Of a DNA stretch of 28,627 bases, positions 16,943 through 28,493 are shown one piece after another (position 1 is the stretch's first letter; every line of letters starts with the position of its first letter). The DNA comes from Hofstenia miamia (taxonomy: Eukaryota; Xenacoelomorpha; Acoela; Hofsteniidae). The notes below the pieces were generated by a model that saw only the letters and a program-made list of their open reading frames with translations, did not search any database and had not been told where the DNA came from. A program made the position numbers and the translations under genes. Location: assembly GCA_900660155.1 (NCBI GenBank), contig CABFPE010000848.1:145593-174219 (forward strand), read 5' to 3'.

Positions 16943-19780
16943 ATGTTCAGGCCCTTTCAAATCGGACATGTCTTGATATTGTTGTAGTGCCCCCAAAGTA
17001 TGTCTAATAGCTTGTTTAGTTTTAGTCTACCAAGCTTATATATCGTTGAATAAAACAAAAAATAACTCAATTTATTGAGACCTAAGTCAAATAATAATCA
17101 TGATGTACTTGCTTCACGACATACACACTTAGTAACCACAAAACGTTGTTCACAGCACCATCCATTACACGCTTTTCACAAAAAACATTCTTACTAATTC
17201 TCTGCCTCTGAACACAAACCTAAGCATACATTGCAACTAATACTAGACGCATTATTCAATTATTTATTGGATGCTTGTGATTGTTGTGCAAGCCGAATAT
17301 GCCTAGATTTTCGCTTTTTACCAGGGATTTTTCTTGATGTTAAGGTTATATCAAATGAAATTCTTGTAATCTTTATTCACTTTTCTGCTTCTGCTATTTT
17401 TTTCTGAAAAGTTAGAAGTGGTTTGTGTTCTATTCTATTTGCTGGATTGGGGTCTTCTTTGGGGATGGGACAATACTTTGTTTTAGTGTAAGATCAGCAT
17501 GATTGAGGATATTAAATCGGAATACATCAATCAATTATTTTGGTAACCATATATTCACGTAATAAGAACTTTTCTAGAGATGGGGTAATTTGAACATACT
17601 ATGTCCGACTTACCTTATCTGTTTAGTGTTGCATGTACATAATTAAGCATTATGTAGATACAAACATTATATTGTATTAGTTCATAGTCAAAGCAATAAA
17701 TAGATAGATGAAGTAATATAATTCAAATATAATTTAATAACTAGACCAAGGTTTACAGGAACAAGTAAATAGTCTTATCTTCTGGAGCAATCCCTACCCA
17801 CAACTGATGATGTAAACTTCTGTGAATTATTACTGACTATTGACTTAATAATTCAAAGCTGAGGCCTGCGCCCTAATTGATACTATGTCTTTAACATTTG
17901 CTTGATTTAAATATGTTTGACAAGTATCTTTTAAAGGCGTTTTCGACAATAATTTGTTGAAATGAAGTTGATCAAGCAAATTCACAAACTTTTAAAAATA
18001 ACTTTACTGAGCATGACTATAGTGGAGATAGTGATAAATTTGCAAAATTTTAATGTAATTTAATCATATTAACCCTGAATAACTCAGACGCGATGATTTC
18101 CGACTTTATGCAGTGCGTCCTGGAGGGCAATCGTATTTTCTATTCACAGTAAACAAAGTAGTTGAGTCTAACTGCTAATGCCATGTGCGTTGGACAGCTA
18201 AATTATCTGAACATTATGTGTGGGAAGAATTTGAATGCTTTTGCAAAAAAGCGGATTTTCCATTGAAAAAAAATATATATTTTCATGAACATGAAGCATA
18301 AATTTTCACCATACGAGGGCAGACATGCCAATAAAAGTGTAGAAATCCCAGGTTTTCTAAATTTCCTAATAAATTTGGACAAAACTTTTTAAAAAATGTA
18401 AGCAAAAATGGTTTGTGCCTTTTCGGATACCATGGGCGGCTCAAAATGTGTTTATGGGTAGATAACCAATTATTGCTATGTTCAAGTGAAACATAGTTGT
18501 TGGAAATTAGTGATAATGTGATTGTGCTAAATCAATTTAAATAATTTAGTAATAGGTTTAGTAACCGCAATTATCTCAAAAATTATTGATGTTTAGATAC
18601 AAATATAAAATTTTTATTTTGAAGTTTTTTGTAGATAAAATTGGTGTCATTAGTAGATTTTCACGATCTTTATAGATTTTTGGCAGTCCATTCAGAGGAC
18701 ATATTTGTGATCCTTTGCTTCTATTTTGTGTCGTATGGAAGGCTCTTTGGTACAGTTTTCAAAAAAACTACGAATATCACGACACCAATTTTCTAAATCA
18801 TCTATTCGTTTTTCTTTATAAATTATATTCTAAAACAAATTTTCTCTACTTTAAGTTTCGTTTTGTTGAATTTGCAAGGCCAACTCATTTCCATTCCAAA
18901 GAATATATATATAATAATCCGTCTTTTGCAGATCGAAGTCTACTTTGAATTCGACTCCTGCATTTTTCATTGCTAATAACAGAAGAATCTTGGTTTTGTC
19001 GTAATCGAAATGATATATAATTGCTATTAAACATTGTGTTTGAGTTATCAATTGATTTCTCTAGATAAAATTGAGTATATAAACATCTGATATCGTATGA
19101 TACCATTAGCTTATTATTATTATTATTATCTTATTTCATTATATTATCAGAATTTTTGTTAGAATTCTTGCTCCCTTAATTTTGGATACATTTGCATTTA
19201 TTTTATCTGAAAATTTTGTATTAATGACTCCGTAAGAACTTGCAATGGGTCTAATTGGTACTTCCCATTTATGAAAGTTAGCCATCCATATAATTTAGAA
19301 GCATAACCAACCGTTGATCTGCAATTTTCATAAAAAGTTTTTTTGTAGTGTAATGATTTTGTAATTGAAATTAAATGTGCTTAATCTATTGCTCAACAGT
19401 TTAATCTCGGATTTATAAAGCGACAGATTAAAAAATAAGAATGGCTTAATCATCAACTACATCATCAATGTTGTACTGAGCTGAAGGAACATTGATTTTT
19501 TTACGTCTAAGCTTCAAACTAGTGAAAGATGAAGGATTTTATTTACCATGGATTTTGCACGAAAACATGTTATAGATAGGTAGTTTATAAATAGCTTATG
19601 CGCCATCGATTGGGTAGAATTAATTACGTTCTGCGTGACTGTTTTACATTGTTAAATAATTTTCGTTATACAATGCACGTAGGCTATGAGAAATAAGTAT
19701 GCATTACGATTTTCCCAAATGAAAGCAGATAATTTCAACCCTAATCCTCACAGCCTTTTTTATGTACGTTAGTTTGACAA
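16943..19780. other. Long intergenic stretch, no gene seen
   Basis: It begins with the right target duplication ATGTTCAG (16943-16950). Roughly 2.8 kb of AT-rich DNA follows, with a (TTA)n microsatellite at 19109-19129. The overlapping open frames near 18715-19106 lie on opposing strands and lack any signature. No splice-linked coding run or RNA gene was recognised. Confidence 0.5.
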
Positions 19781-20280
19781 GGGGGGGGGGTGGTATCCCG
19801 TTTTATTTTTTAAACGTATTTTAAAACTGGAAACCGTTTTTATATTTAAAAAACATATCCGGTTAACGGATTTTAATTAAATAACCATAGAAAAACGTAT
19901 TTCAGCAATGTAAAAACGTAAATTGCACTAACATCTAACAAAATCTTATCTACAATATCTTTTAGCTAGATGACAAAATGAAACGCAATTTTAAGTTTTT
20001 AAAACTAAGTCTGTTTTTTCTTTTTTGTGACAAGTAGTCTGCCCTTGAGCAAGCTCTTTCAGCATTTGCTGAAGACGGAAAAATTCCAAGAAGAGGTATG
20101 ACGGTCTTTAAAAGGCCATATTTTAAATCAAAACAATTGCTTACCTAAATAATTCATTTCCTGTTCAGAACTTATTTTATTTGAATAACGTATCCGTTAA
20201 ATGTATTTACGTTAAATGGATTTGATGTTAACGAATACGTTAACGTGCCGTTAAGCAGATAATAAAACCTGGTTACACTG
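19781..20280. repeat. Possible hAT remnant, only right end recognisable
   Basis: A G10 run at 19781-19790 is followed by repeated CGTTAA-type motifs on both strands (19856-19940 and 20187-20255). The segment ends GGTTACACTG at 20280, which read inward is CAGTGTAACC, a common hAT-type terminus. The matching left end and the target duplication were not found, so the extent is a guess. Confidence 0.3.
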
Positions 20281-21210
20281 AGCAGATTTAGTTTTGATAT
20301 ATGAATGTTATTGTCATGAAGCTTAGCACAAAGGTAATAAGGGATCAAAAGTTTGAAAAATTCCAAAAAATACATTTTTAACTAGACATTTTGTTGACGT
20401 CAGCATTTTTTTGCAAAAAGATTGATAAAAATGCTAAGAGATGTCAAAATGGTTATTATTTTTTAGGCAACTTTTAATATTTTTTAATTCAAAACAACAA
20501 ATATAGGGCCTAGTAATAACTTAAGGCATAATAATTTGTAGTTATTAATGCTAATGTCAGCATTTTTTTATTTTTGTCTAGTCATTTTTATAATTCTATA
20601 TTAAAATAAATGTTAATCACCATTGACAAATTAGTCATAATTCCTTGACAAAAAATGCTTTCACCCTAAAATTTTCACAGAATGTGTAAAACTAAATTTA
20701 ATGCTGTGAAAAGTTCAGCCAACCTTTCAAATTTGATTTAAGAAAAATTATTAATAAAATTTCGCTTGGGGGGGGGTAAATTTACCCCCTCCCCCACTTG
20801 TGAAGGATAGCGGTAAATACTTAATAATTTAAAGCCAAAATATATATTCAACTAAAAATCTCATTATATTGCTTCATTTTGTCGCTGCCATGAAGCAAAT
20901 TTGTTGAAATATAGTACTTTCTACAATAACAAACATTAATAACAGAAAAGAAATCATTTAGAGGCATTTAGAAATTCCTTAATTTCAATAACACTAAAAT
21001 TGAATATAGTTGGTGATTTTAAAACAAAAATGAATTGTATATGCAAAAGTTTTACAATGGTTTTGAAAACTTCATACATAAAAATAACGGTTTTAGCTAA
21101 GTTATATAATATGATTTGGCAGTCCTTGGCAGATTTTTATAGCATAAATTATATTCAAAAGAACTATTTACAGTAAGCAATAGGCACATGCTAAAATACA
21201 AAATATTCTT
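20281..21210. other. Intergenic, 3' side of the phosphatase gene
   Basis: AT-rich. The only distinctive piece is the G9TAAATTTACCCCC palindrome at about 20768-20799. Read on the minus strand as TGGGGGAGGGGGTAAATTTA, it resembles the sequence at 26379-26398, so it is probably part of a dispersed repeat. Confidence 0.45.
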
Positions 21211-22615
21211 TTAGTAAAACATAAGAACACTAAAAATATAATAACTGATCATTTCTGCAACTAAACACGTAGCTGAAGAATGTTTTTTAAAGCCTAGGGC
21301 ATGTTCAATAACTTTAAAAATATACGTCTGTTCATGCACACCAGTTAGAAGAAATGCACTTGGACCATTGGCAGAAATGAAAACGTTGGACATACCATGC
21401 TTGCCACTGATTTCCTCAATCATTGCTGGGAATTTATCGTTAATATTGTCAAAACGCTGTTTTTCGTCACCAGGTTTAAATACATTTGATCCATAAGCAT
21501 ATATTATAAAACTTGTGTTCAGAATAGTTTGATTGAACATAGGATACTCGAAGGAACCACGGTGGTATCCAGAAAAACTGAAGGCTGTTTCATGATCTGC
21601 AGTAACAATTACTAGTGTGTCATCAAGACTAACTCTTTCCAAAGTTTCATTAATAACGTCATCTAATGCAAGAACTTCGTTAAACGATTTATGTGCCAAA
21701 TTTTTATGATGGAAATTGTCAATGAGTTCATTTTCAACTACCAAAACGTATCCATTTTTATTTTCTAGGACATCTATTGCTTTGCTTACCATCCGGGATA
21801 AAGACGGCTCATTTTTATCAGATTTATTTATAGCATTATACATATGGCCCTCAGCAAATATGCCAATTACCGGCTTAAACCCACTAACCTTAATATTTTC
21901 AAGTTCGTTAGCTTTTGTCATAAAGCTTACATGTGGAAATTCAATAGACATATCTTTTCCCGCAATATAGCTTGGGAGATCTTTTAATCCTCCACCAAGC
22001 GCAACATCAAATTCATGCATTCTTTTTTTCAAACTGCTCACCAATGCTCTCAACTTCACAATCTTTTGGTATGTCTTGTGGGAGATACCAATACCTGTAG
22101 GAAGTTTTGGCGTATAACGCTGCTGGTGTTGCGTGAGTGATTCTGGCATTGGTTACAATGCCTACCTTCCTGCCAGAAGCTTTCGCTAAGTCCAGAATTG
22201 TGCTAAACTGAGATGTTTTTAATTTTTTAGAGTCGCAACTCGTTGCTTGAACATTACTTACACCAAGAGTCTTAGGCGTTGGTTTTATACCAGAAAACAT
22301 AGCAGAAGCTGTACATCCAGATTCTGCTGCAAAAACCCCTTGGCAGTGAGTATCAATTAGCCCTGTGTATGGAAGCTTTTCTAGGTCGAGCAATTCCTCT
22401 AGTTTTTTGGGATTTTGTTGACCGCGAAGTGCACGTGCTGCTGAAATAGTGGAAAATCCCATCCCATCTCCAATGAAAAGTACTAAGTTTTTCGCTTCAT
22501 GATCTCTGTAGGAATTTTTTAATTGACTTAATCTATCATTTATTGTCTCACTAGATATCTGTAATGCAACAACGAGTAGAAATACAATTCGTACTAAATC
22601 TACTTTAACAATCAT
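21211..22615 (-). CDS. Alkaline phosphatase, secreted / GPI-type, one frameshift
   Basis: About 466 residues of an intestinal/tissue-nonspecific-type alkaline phosphatase, a metal-dependent phosphomonoesterase of the outer cell surface. Residues 1-23 are a signal peptide (MIVKVDLVRIVFLLVVALQI). Catalytic landmarks are present: IGDGMG (metal Asp), AAESGCTASA (Ser nucleophile after Glu instead of Asp), NARITHATPA, YRYWY (phosphate-binding Arg), LGGG, VVENELIDNFHHK (Glu, Asp, His ligands), TADHETAFSF (Asp-His) and GKHGMSN (final His). GVHEQTYI and a hydrophobic C-terminal tail suited to GPI attachment follow. The first 195 codons are in one frame and the rest in another. One extra base in an A7 run (22023-22029) produces the shift at FEKK/RMHEF; otherwise the gene is a single exon. 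Homopolymer sequencing error is the simplest explanation; a recent null allele or a retrocopy decaying is possible. The open frame would otherwise end at 22013. Confidence 0.92.
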
Positions 22616-23769
22616 TGATCTAAATGAATGTAGAACTTACATATGATAGGCTGAATTATAATATTATTAAAATTACCATAATGTAAATAATAGTAGTGTA
22701 CACATTTACAACCGTCTCAAAATTATATTGTCAGGGAGACTTAGCGTGATCGAATTGACATCACTTCTGCTAAACTTCAACAATTTTTCAGCGGGATAAT
22801 TTAACAGCAGTAGAAATGTTGTTGGCTTGAGTCTGGGCTACTGTTTTATAACTTAGCAGAAAAAAATGCAAAGCTAAATGGTGTGAAATTTAAACTTTTC
22901 ACAAAAATATAACAAACACTACGGTATTGCCGATGAATATATATGGTATGTAAACTTGATAGCCTTAGTATATTGAACATTATTTATGAGAAATGTTTGC
23001 CAAGGATAGTAAATGGTAAAGGAGGGTAGGAAGGAGGATTTTCATGGAAAAACGCATTACTAAACGTTGACATGTAACACCAAAGCAAATATCATAGCAA
23101 ATTTTAATCTGAACGAGGTCATCTAACACCTCACAAAAGAATAAGAAATATCTCACTTATATAATCACTAATCGTTCTTTAAAAATTATGCTTTGGTGGA
23201 AGAAAAGAATTATGGTGGGGTAAATCGCAAGTCATTTTAAAACTGCTTTGCTAGGTGTCGAGTGCATAGTGTTTTTGTTGCCTTAAAAAAAGTCGGCTAA
23301 TTGTAAACAATTTAAATTTCAAAATTTTCTGTAATAATTATAGCATTTATTTAAAAGGCGAATCTTTTCAAGCACTTCAGCCCCAGAAATACACTTCTGT
23401 GCAATTTTCATAGGAAGCTTGGAGAAACGTGCTAGACATTCTGGAAAAACTGTTTGTCCTTTATAAAGGAAATCAACATGGGCAGTTTAAAGTTAAGAAA
23501 ATATTTACTGGGAGCTGGACACACTGTGGTAGAGATCATCTAAATATTTGGTATGTCAAATAACTTATCTTTATTCAACTTCGTGTTTTCAATTTTGTAT
23601 AGCAACAATTACCATGATTTTGTTGTGAAAAGTTTGTTCTTCCGCGCTTTTCATGTGTAATTTTGTTTCTGCTAAGTATCTATCACATCTAGTTAGCAAA
23701 AACAGACAGCCATTCAAATTATACTTAAATCAAAGATATACAAATCAAAAAAATTTAGAACTTAAATCA
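22248..23769. repeat. 1,522-bp tandem duplication, copy 1
   Basis: Starts inside the phosphatase coding region at TGAACATTACTTACACC and covers its first ~122 codons plus ~1.15 kb upstream. Copy 2 follows directly with a constant offset of 1,522 and no difference in the stretches I compared. Bases 22627-23769 contain no other gene that I can see. Confidence 0.95.
22616..22626 (-). promoter_or_regulatory. Acceptor-like AG just upstream of the phosphatase start
   Basis: On the minus strand ATTCATTTAG ends four bases before the ATG at 22615. This is the same arrangement as at the ADAM-like gene and is consistent with a 5' UTR intron or leader trans-splicing. Confidence 0.4.
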
Positions 23770-24137
23770 TGAACATTACTTACACCAAGAGTCTTAGGCG
23801 TTGGTTTTATACCAGAAAACATAGCAGAAGCTGTACATCCAGATTCTGCTGCAAAAACCCCTTGGCAGTGAGTATCAATTAGCCCTGTGTATGGAAGCTT
23901 TTCTAGGTCGAGCAATTCCTCTAGTTTTTTGGGATTTTGTTGACCGCGAAGTGCACGTGCTGCTGAAATAGTGGAAAATCCCATCCCATCTCCAATGAAA
24001 AGTACTAAGTTTTTCGCTTCATGATCTCTGTAGGAATTTTTTAATTGACTTAATCTATCATTTATTGTCTCACTAGATATCTGTAATGCAACAACGAGTA
24101 GAAATACAATTCGTACTAAATCTACTTTAACAATCAT
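23745..24137 (-). pseudogene. Truncated duplicate of the alkaline phosphatase 5' end
   Basis: The first 122 codons are identical to the full gene (signal peptide, IGDGMG, nucleophile block AAESGCTASA). The duplication breakpoint follows, and eight unrelated residues (HDLSSKFF) lead to a stop at 23745. It lacks all downstream metal ligands, so it cannot be an enzyme. It keeps its own copy of the upstream region and could be transcribed to give a short secreted peptide, or be joined to the downstream gene by splicing. GTGTAAGTAA just before the breakpoint is a good donor match. It lies on the same strand and upstream of the full gene. Confidence 0.9.
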
Positions 24138-25290
24138 TGATCTAAATGAATGTAGAACTTACATATGATAGGCTGAATTATAATATTATTAAAATTACCA
24201 TAATGTAAATAATAGTAGTGTACACATTTACAACCGTCTCAAAATTATATTGTCAGGGAGACTTAGCGTGATCGAATTGACATCACTTCTGCTAAACTTC
24301 AACAATTTTTCAGCGGGATAATTTAACAGCAGTAGAAATGTTGTTGGCTTGAGTCTGGGCTACTGTTTTATAACTTAGCAGAAAAAAATGCAAAGCTAAA
24401 TGGTGTGAAATTTAAACTTTTCACAAAAATATAACAAACACTACGGTATTGCCGATGAATATATATGGTATGTAAACTTGATAGCCTTAGTATATTGAAC
24501 ATTATTTATGAGAAATGTTTGCCAAGGATAGTAAATGGTAAAGGAGGGTAGGAAGGAGGATTTTCATGGAAAAACGCATTACTAAACGTTGACATGTAAC
24601 ACCAAAGCAAATATCATAGCAAATTTTAATCTGAACGAGGTCATCTAACACCTCACAAAAGAATAAGAAATATCTCACTTATATAATCACTAATCGTTCT
24701 TTAAAAATTATGCTTTGGTGGAAGAAAAGAATTATGGTGGGGTAAATCGCAAGTCATTTTAAAACTGCTTTGCTAGGTGTCGAGTGCATAGTGTTTTTGT
24801 TGCCTTAAAAAAAGTCGGCTAATTGTAAACAATTTAAATTTCAAAATTTTCTGTAATAATTATAGCATTTATTTAAAAGGCGAATCTTTTCAAGCACTTC
24901 AGCCCCAGAAATACACTTCTGTGCAATTTTCATAGGAAGCTTGGAGAAACGTGCTAGACATTCTGGAAAAACTGTTTGTCCTTTATAAAGGAAATCAACA
25001 TGGGCAGTTTAAAGTTAAGAAAATATTTACTGGGAGCTGGACACACTGTGGTAGAGATCATCTAAATATTTGGTATGTCAAATAACTTATCTTTATTCAA
25101 CTTCGTGTTTTCAATTTTGTATAGCAACAATTACCATGATTTTGTTGTGAAAAGTTTGTTCTTCCGCGCTTTTCATGTGTAATTTTGTTTCTGCTAAGTA
25201 TCTATCACATCTAGTTAGCAAAAACAGACAGCCATTCAAATTATACTTAAATCAAAGATATACAAATCAAAAAAATTTAGAACTTAAATC
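23770..25290. repeat. 1,522-bp tandem duplication, copy 2
   Basis: Runs from TGAACATTACTT at 23770 to AACTTAAATC at 25290, after which the flanks diverge (copy 1 continues ATGAAC, copy 2 continues TTAGAA). There are no indels relative to copy 1. The 1.15 kb beyond the truncated frame (24138-25290) shows no gene. Confidence 0.95.
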
Positions 25291-25508
25291 TTAGAAAATT
25301 TTGGAAAATCTAGATTTACAATAATTGATGTGTACGTGCTTTGTTAGCCGGAAGGATAATACTTCAACAACTGTACAAAAGTTCTAATTATAATAGATTA
25401 TCCTCACTTACAAAATATATTTAAGAAATTTTACATGGCATCAAAAGGATGGGATATCCAATATCCCTTAGGAAATCCCTCATTCATGAATTTTCATATG
25501 GCTAAAAT

Positions 25509-25668
25509 CAGAGGTGTACGCAAGAGGAGAGGGATGGTTGAGTAACCCGGCCGATTTTCAAAATTGATTTTGATTGATTAAATCACAAATCAAAATAACT
25601 AATGTCGTGTAATACATCTTTTAGGGTATATGTTCTCAATTTTGATCAGTTATCTACTTACGCCCCTG
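25509..25668. mobile_element. hAT MITE, 160 bp
   Basis: The left end CAGAGGTGTACGCAAGAG and right end CTACTTACGCCCCTG are imperfect inverted repeats of the same type as the nested MITE at 16119. The flanking octamers GCTAAAAT and CCTAATAG match at 5 of 8 positions, suggesting a decayed target duplication. Confidence 0.65.
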
Positions 25669-26799
25669 CCTAATAGGAACTAAACAAAAAATAGCACTGT
25701 TAATTGTTATGATAAAGCATTAGCAAGTGCACAATTTGCTAGTAATATCCTTTGCCAATGCTTGAACAATGTTAAGCTTACAAAAACCATTTCAAGATGC
25801 AAAAGAACAAATGACTTCCTCGGAATGTTTATTTACTGATTTGTCTAAACGTAATTTAACTAATGAAGTGAAAATGTACTTTTATAGGCCGAGGAATGAA
25901 CAGGCTTTTTTAATTGATAACCATTAGCTACAAAATACTTGATTTAGAACGTGCCAGAACTCTTCAATCCTCAACTGTAGTTGAATAAAAAGTTGTATTT
26001 TTGCAATAAAAACTGAGTATCTAGAAAATATAAAATATTGAAAGGTGATATACTGGGACACACGAAGATATAGCTGGGCTTCAGTCAATTTACATGTATC
26101 ATATTCCGCAACTATGAACTGTTTGCTGTACAGTACGATTGCTAAATGTATGTAGCTATATGTATTATCTTACCTGCATTTAAGTATGAATATGATCAAA
26201 TGCAATGATTATCACAGTCTATAAACAATAATGTTTGCGAATACGCAGTATGACAGTTATTGGTGACCGAATCTTGCTTCTTAGATTTAAAATACAGTGA
26301 TGAAAATAATATGCTACAGGGATGCCGAGGAAGCACTAGAAAATGGCAAAAATGGTCAGCGTTGCAATCATTTCGCATGTGGGGGAGGGGGCGATTTACA
26401 TTCACCCCATAACATTTTTTGTCTATAACTTTGCTTGTAATTAACATTTTGGTTGATATTTTCAGACTTTTCCTAAAAACTCTCTGAGAGCAATGAAAAC
26501 GGAAGAGTTTTTTTTGAGCGGGCATGTACCAAGGGGCTCTGAAAAAGTTCATTTTAGCAAAAAATTCACTAGGTTTTGGTGCAACATAAACTTAAGATAC
26601 TTAAAATTTTGATAGATATCGATATATTAATAAAATGATATTGATTGAGTCCTCATTATCAAGGCCTAGGGCTGTCAAAAAAATAATAGGATATAAAAAT
26701 ACAATAATGGCTAAATATGTTTATATACTACACAAAAAGTGGGCTAAATTACTGGAGGCATTGATGCTGGATCTCGGAATAAGAAATGATACTCCTTTG
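25669..26799. other. Intergenic stretch, one repeat trace
   Basis: No gene recognised. The G-rich segment TGGGGGAGGGGGCGATTTAC at 26379 resembles the reverse of the 20768 palindrome. The minus-strand frame 26196-26552 overlaps that repeat and has no signature. Confidence 0.45.
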
Positions 26800-27502
26800 A
26801 ATCACTGGAAATTACCTTCTTTAATAAACACAGCACTAACGACTTTTACAATGATGTTGCTAAACAACATATTGTCGCCGCTGGAGAAGTTGTTCCACAG
26901 AAATCATTTGTTACATACCTTGGTTTGATTATTGAGTCAACGTTAACCTGGGAAAAACATGTTAACTCGATTGTTGCCAGAGTTAATTATATTACTAAAT
27001 CCCTTACCTTCTTGATTACATTTATGGACCACAATATGAAAGAATTCATCTTTAAAACGTACATTGCTCCAATTATTTTATATGCCTGCGAAGTATGGGT
27101 TCCTGGACTGGAAAAAAGACTTTGTTCAAAACTTAGAAAATGCATCAAGTTTTTCTCTATTGTTGCACATGTTGACAAGATTTACTTAATAAATATGATG
27201 AATCAGTTATTCTATACAAGATTCATGAAAACAGTTTTAAAAATTCAAAGTGACGTGAAGCATCCAATGTATCATAAGTTCCAAGAAATACGCCCAGCGC
27301 GAACTTCCCGGCACGTGGTATCCCTTCCTTCAGCCCGCACTGAGTTATATAAAAGGACATTTTACCATGCAGCCTGTAAATATCTGTATGATGGCTCTTA
27401 TCCATGTTTTCTATGACAAACATTATTTGTGTCTAGTATTCCTATTTATTGTATACGTACAGTACAGGAATAAAAGCGTTACAAATAAATAAATAAATAA
27501 AT
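26800..27502 (+). mobile_element. 5'-truncated LINE (non-LTR retrotransposon) with (AAAT)n tail
   Basis: From about 26800, translation gives the end of a reverse transcriptase. The thumb-region motif SFVTYLGLIIESTLTWEKHV spans 26900-26959, with a frame change before 26925. An open frame then runs to the stop at 27414-27416, containing IFKTYIAPIILYACEVWVPG, the standard 'Y..LIQPILTYGCEIW' block. The closing part (ARTSRHVVSLPSARTELYKR) matches the C-terminal end of jockey/CR1/L2-like ORF2 proteins. A short 3' UTR ends in AATAAAAGCG and the tail (AAAT)n at 27482-27502. 5' truncation is normal for LINE insertions. The catalytic YADD region is not visible. Confidence 0.8.
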
Positions 27503-28365
27503 CTAAGCAGGGGGTGTGCATTGTGAAATTTTTTATAGTTTTTTAACTCGGTTAAACTTTGACCTTGAAAGTGACCTAAGTTTATGTCATTATGCTACAT
27601 ATTTCATTTTTGAAACATAAATAAACATCATTCATTGAAATGGATTAACAATTTTTTTAACGCCCATTCAGTCGTTTTAACTCAGTTGCAACTTTCGATA
27701 CTTGAAATGTCAGGATGTGTAAGTATGCAACCAAACCAGAAAACTAGGGAAATGTCTACATGTTCAATTCAATGATGGATTATCTTTCATATAATTATTT
27801 ATATTTTCTGTTTTCGTGCAAATTCAGCACAGGAAAACTGAAAACATACTAAGAGAATGCTGATACAAAACAGAATCTCTGTCAAGAATTTTGCATTGGA
27901 AACAAAATTTTGCAAGAAATCTTTTTCCATAAAAGTTAACTTACGTACAGGAGATTACCTGTAGTTATTCGGATTTTAGAAGACATATTTTACAAATGAT
28001 AAAATTGAATTTTAAACTTGTTACTATTAGGTTGAAAATGATGTTTATTCAAGAAGAAATGCTAAGTATTCAAATTGATATAGATTAAAAAGAAACGTTA
28101 ATTACTAAACATTTACCCGTCTAGCAAAACCAAGACATTATCAAAATTATCATTCAGCGATTATCCCTAAATCAACTTGTTCTCTTTTAAAAATGAAAAA
28201 CAATTTCCCACCTTTTCAAACAATTTACCAAGTCTATTCGAATATTCTTAAATCATGAAGAAAGGACAAATCTATTAGTGATTGTGCTCGAACGCAATGT
28301 TCAAAATTTGTACAGAGGATATGAATATTCTTTATACCTAATGCTTCTGTAGTTTTAGGGTTGAC
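27503..28365. other. Intergenic stretch
   Basis: AT-rich. TTGACCTTGAAAGTGACC near 27557 is repeat-like but has no partner copy in this window. No coding signal seen. Confidence 0.4.
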
Positions 28366-28445
28366 AGCTCATGGAAGCAACACACAACTTTGACTGTTTC
28401 TTGATATATGCAAAGATATCCCAACCTTTTGAGCTGTGCTGTACT
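28366..28445. repeat. Dispersed repeat, related to 7836-7912
   Basis: GAAGCAACACACAACTTTGA, then CTGTTTCTTGATATATGCAA and AGATATCCCAACC, correspond base by base to the intron 1 segment with substitutions. The orientation is the same. Confidence 0.6.
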
Positions 28446-28453
28446 CAAAATGA

Positions 28454-28493
28454 ATATATATATATATATATATATATAGATAGATAGATAGAT
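28454..28493. repeat. Compound microsatellite (TA)n(TAGA)n
   Basis: About 12 TA units change into four TAGA/GATA units. Another (TA)n tract occupies 28609-28627 at the window end. Confidence 0.95.

Noticed and set aside
18715..19106. Overlapping open frames on both strands as genes
   Set aside because: Low-complexity, AT-driven frames without motifs, splice support or a signal sequence.
22023..22030. Slippery heptamer A AAA AAG at the phosphatase frameshift, suggesting programmed -1 frameshifting
   Set aside because: The heptamer is in the right zero-frame phase, but the continuation needs a +1 shift (one base skipped). A -1 slip leads into the wrong frame. A homopolymer error or mutation is simpler.
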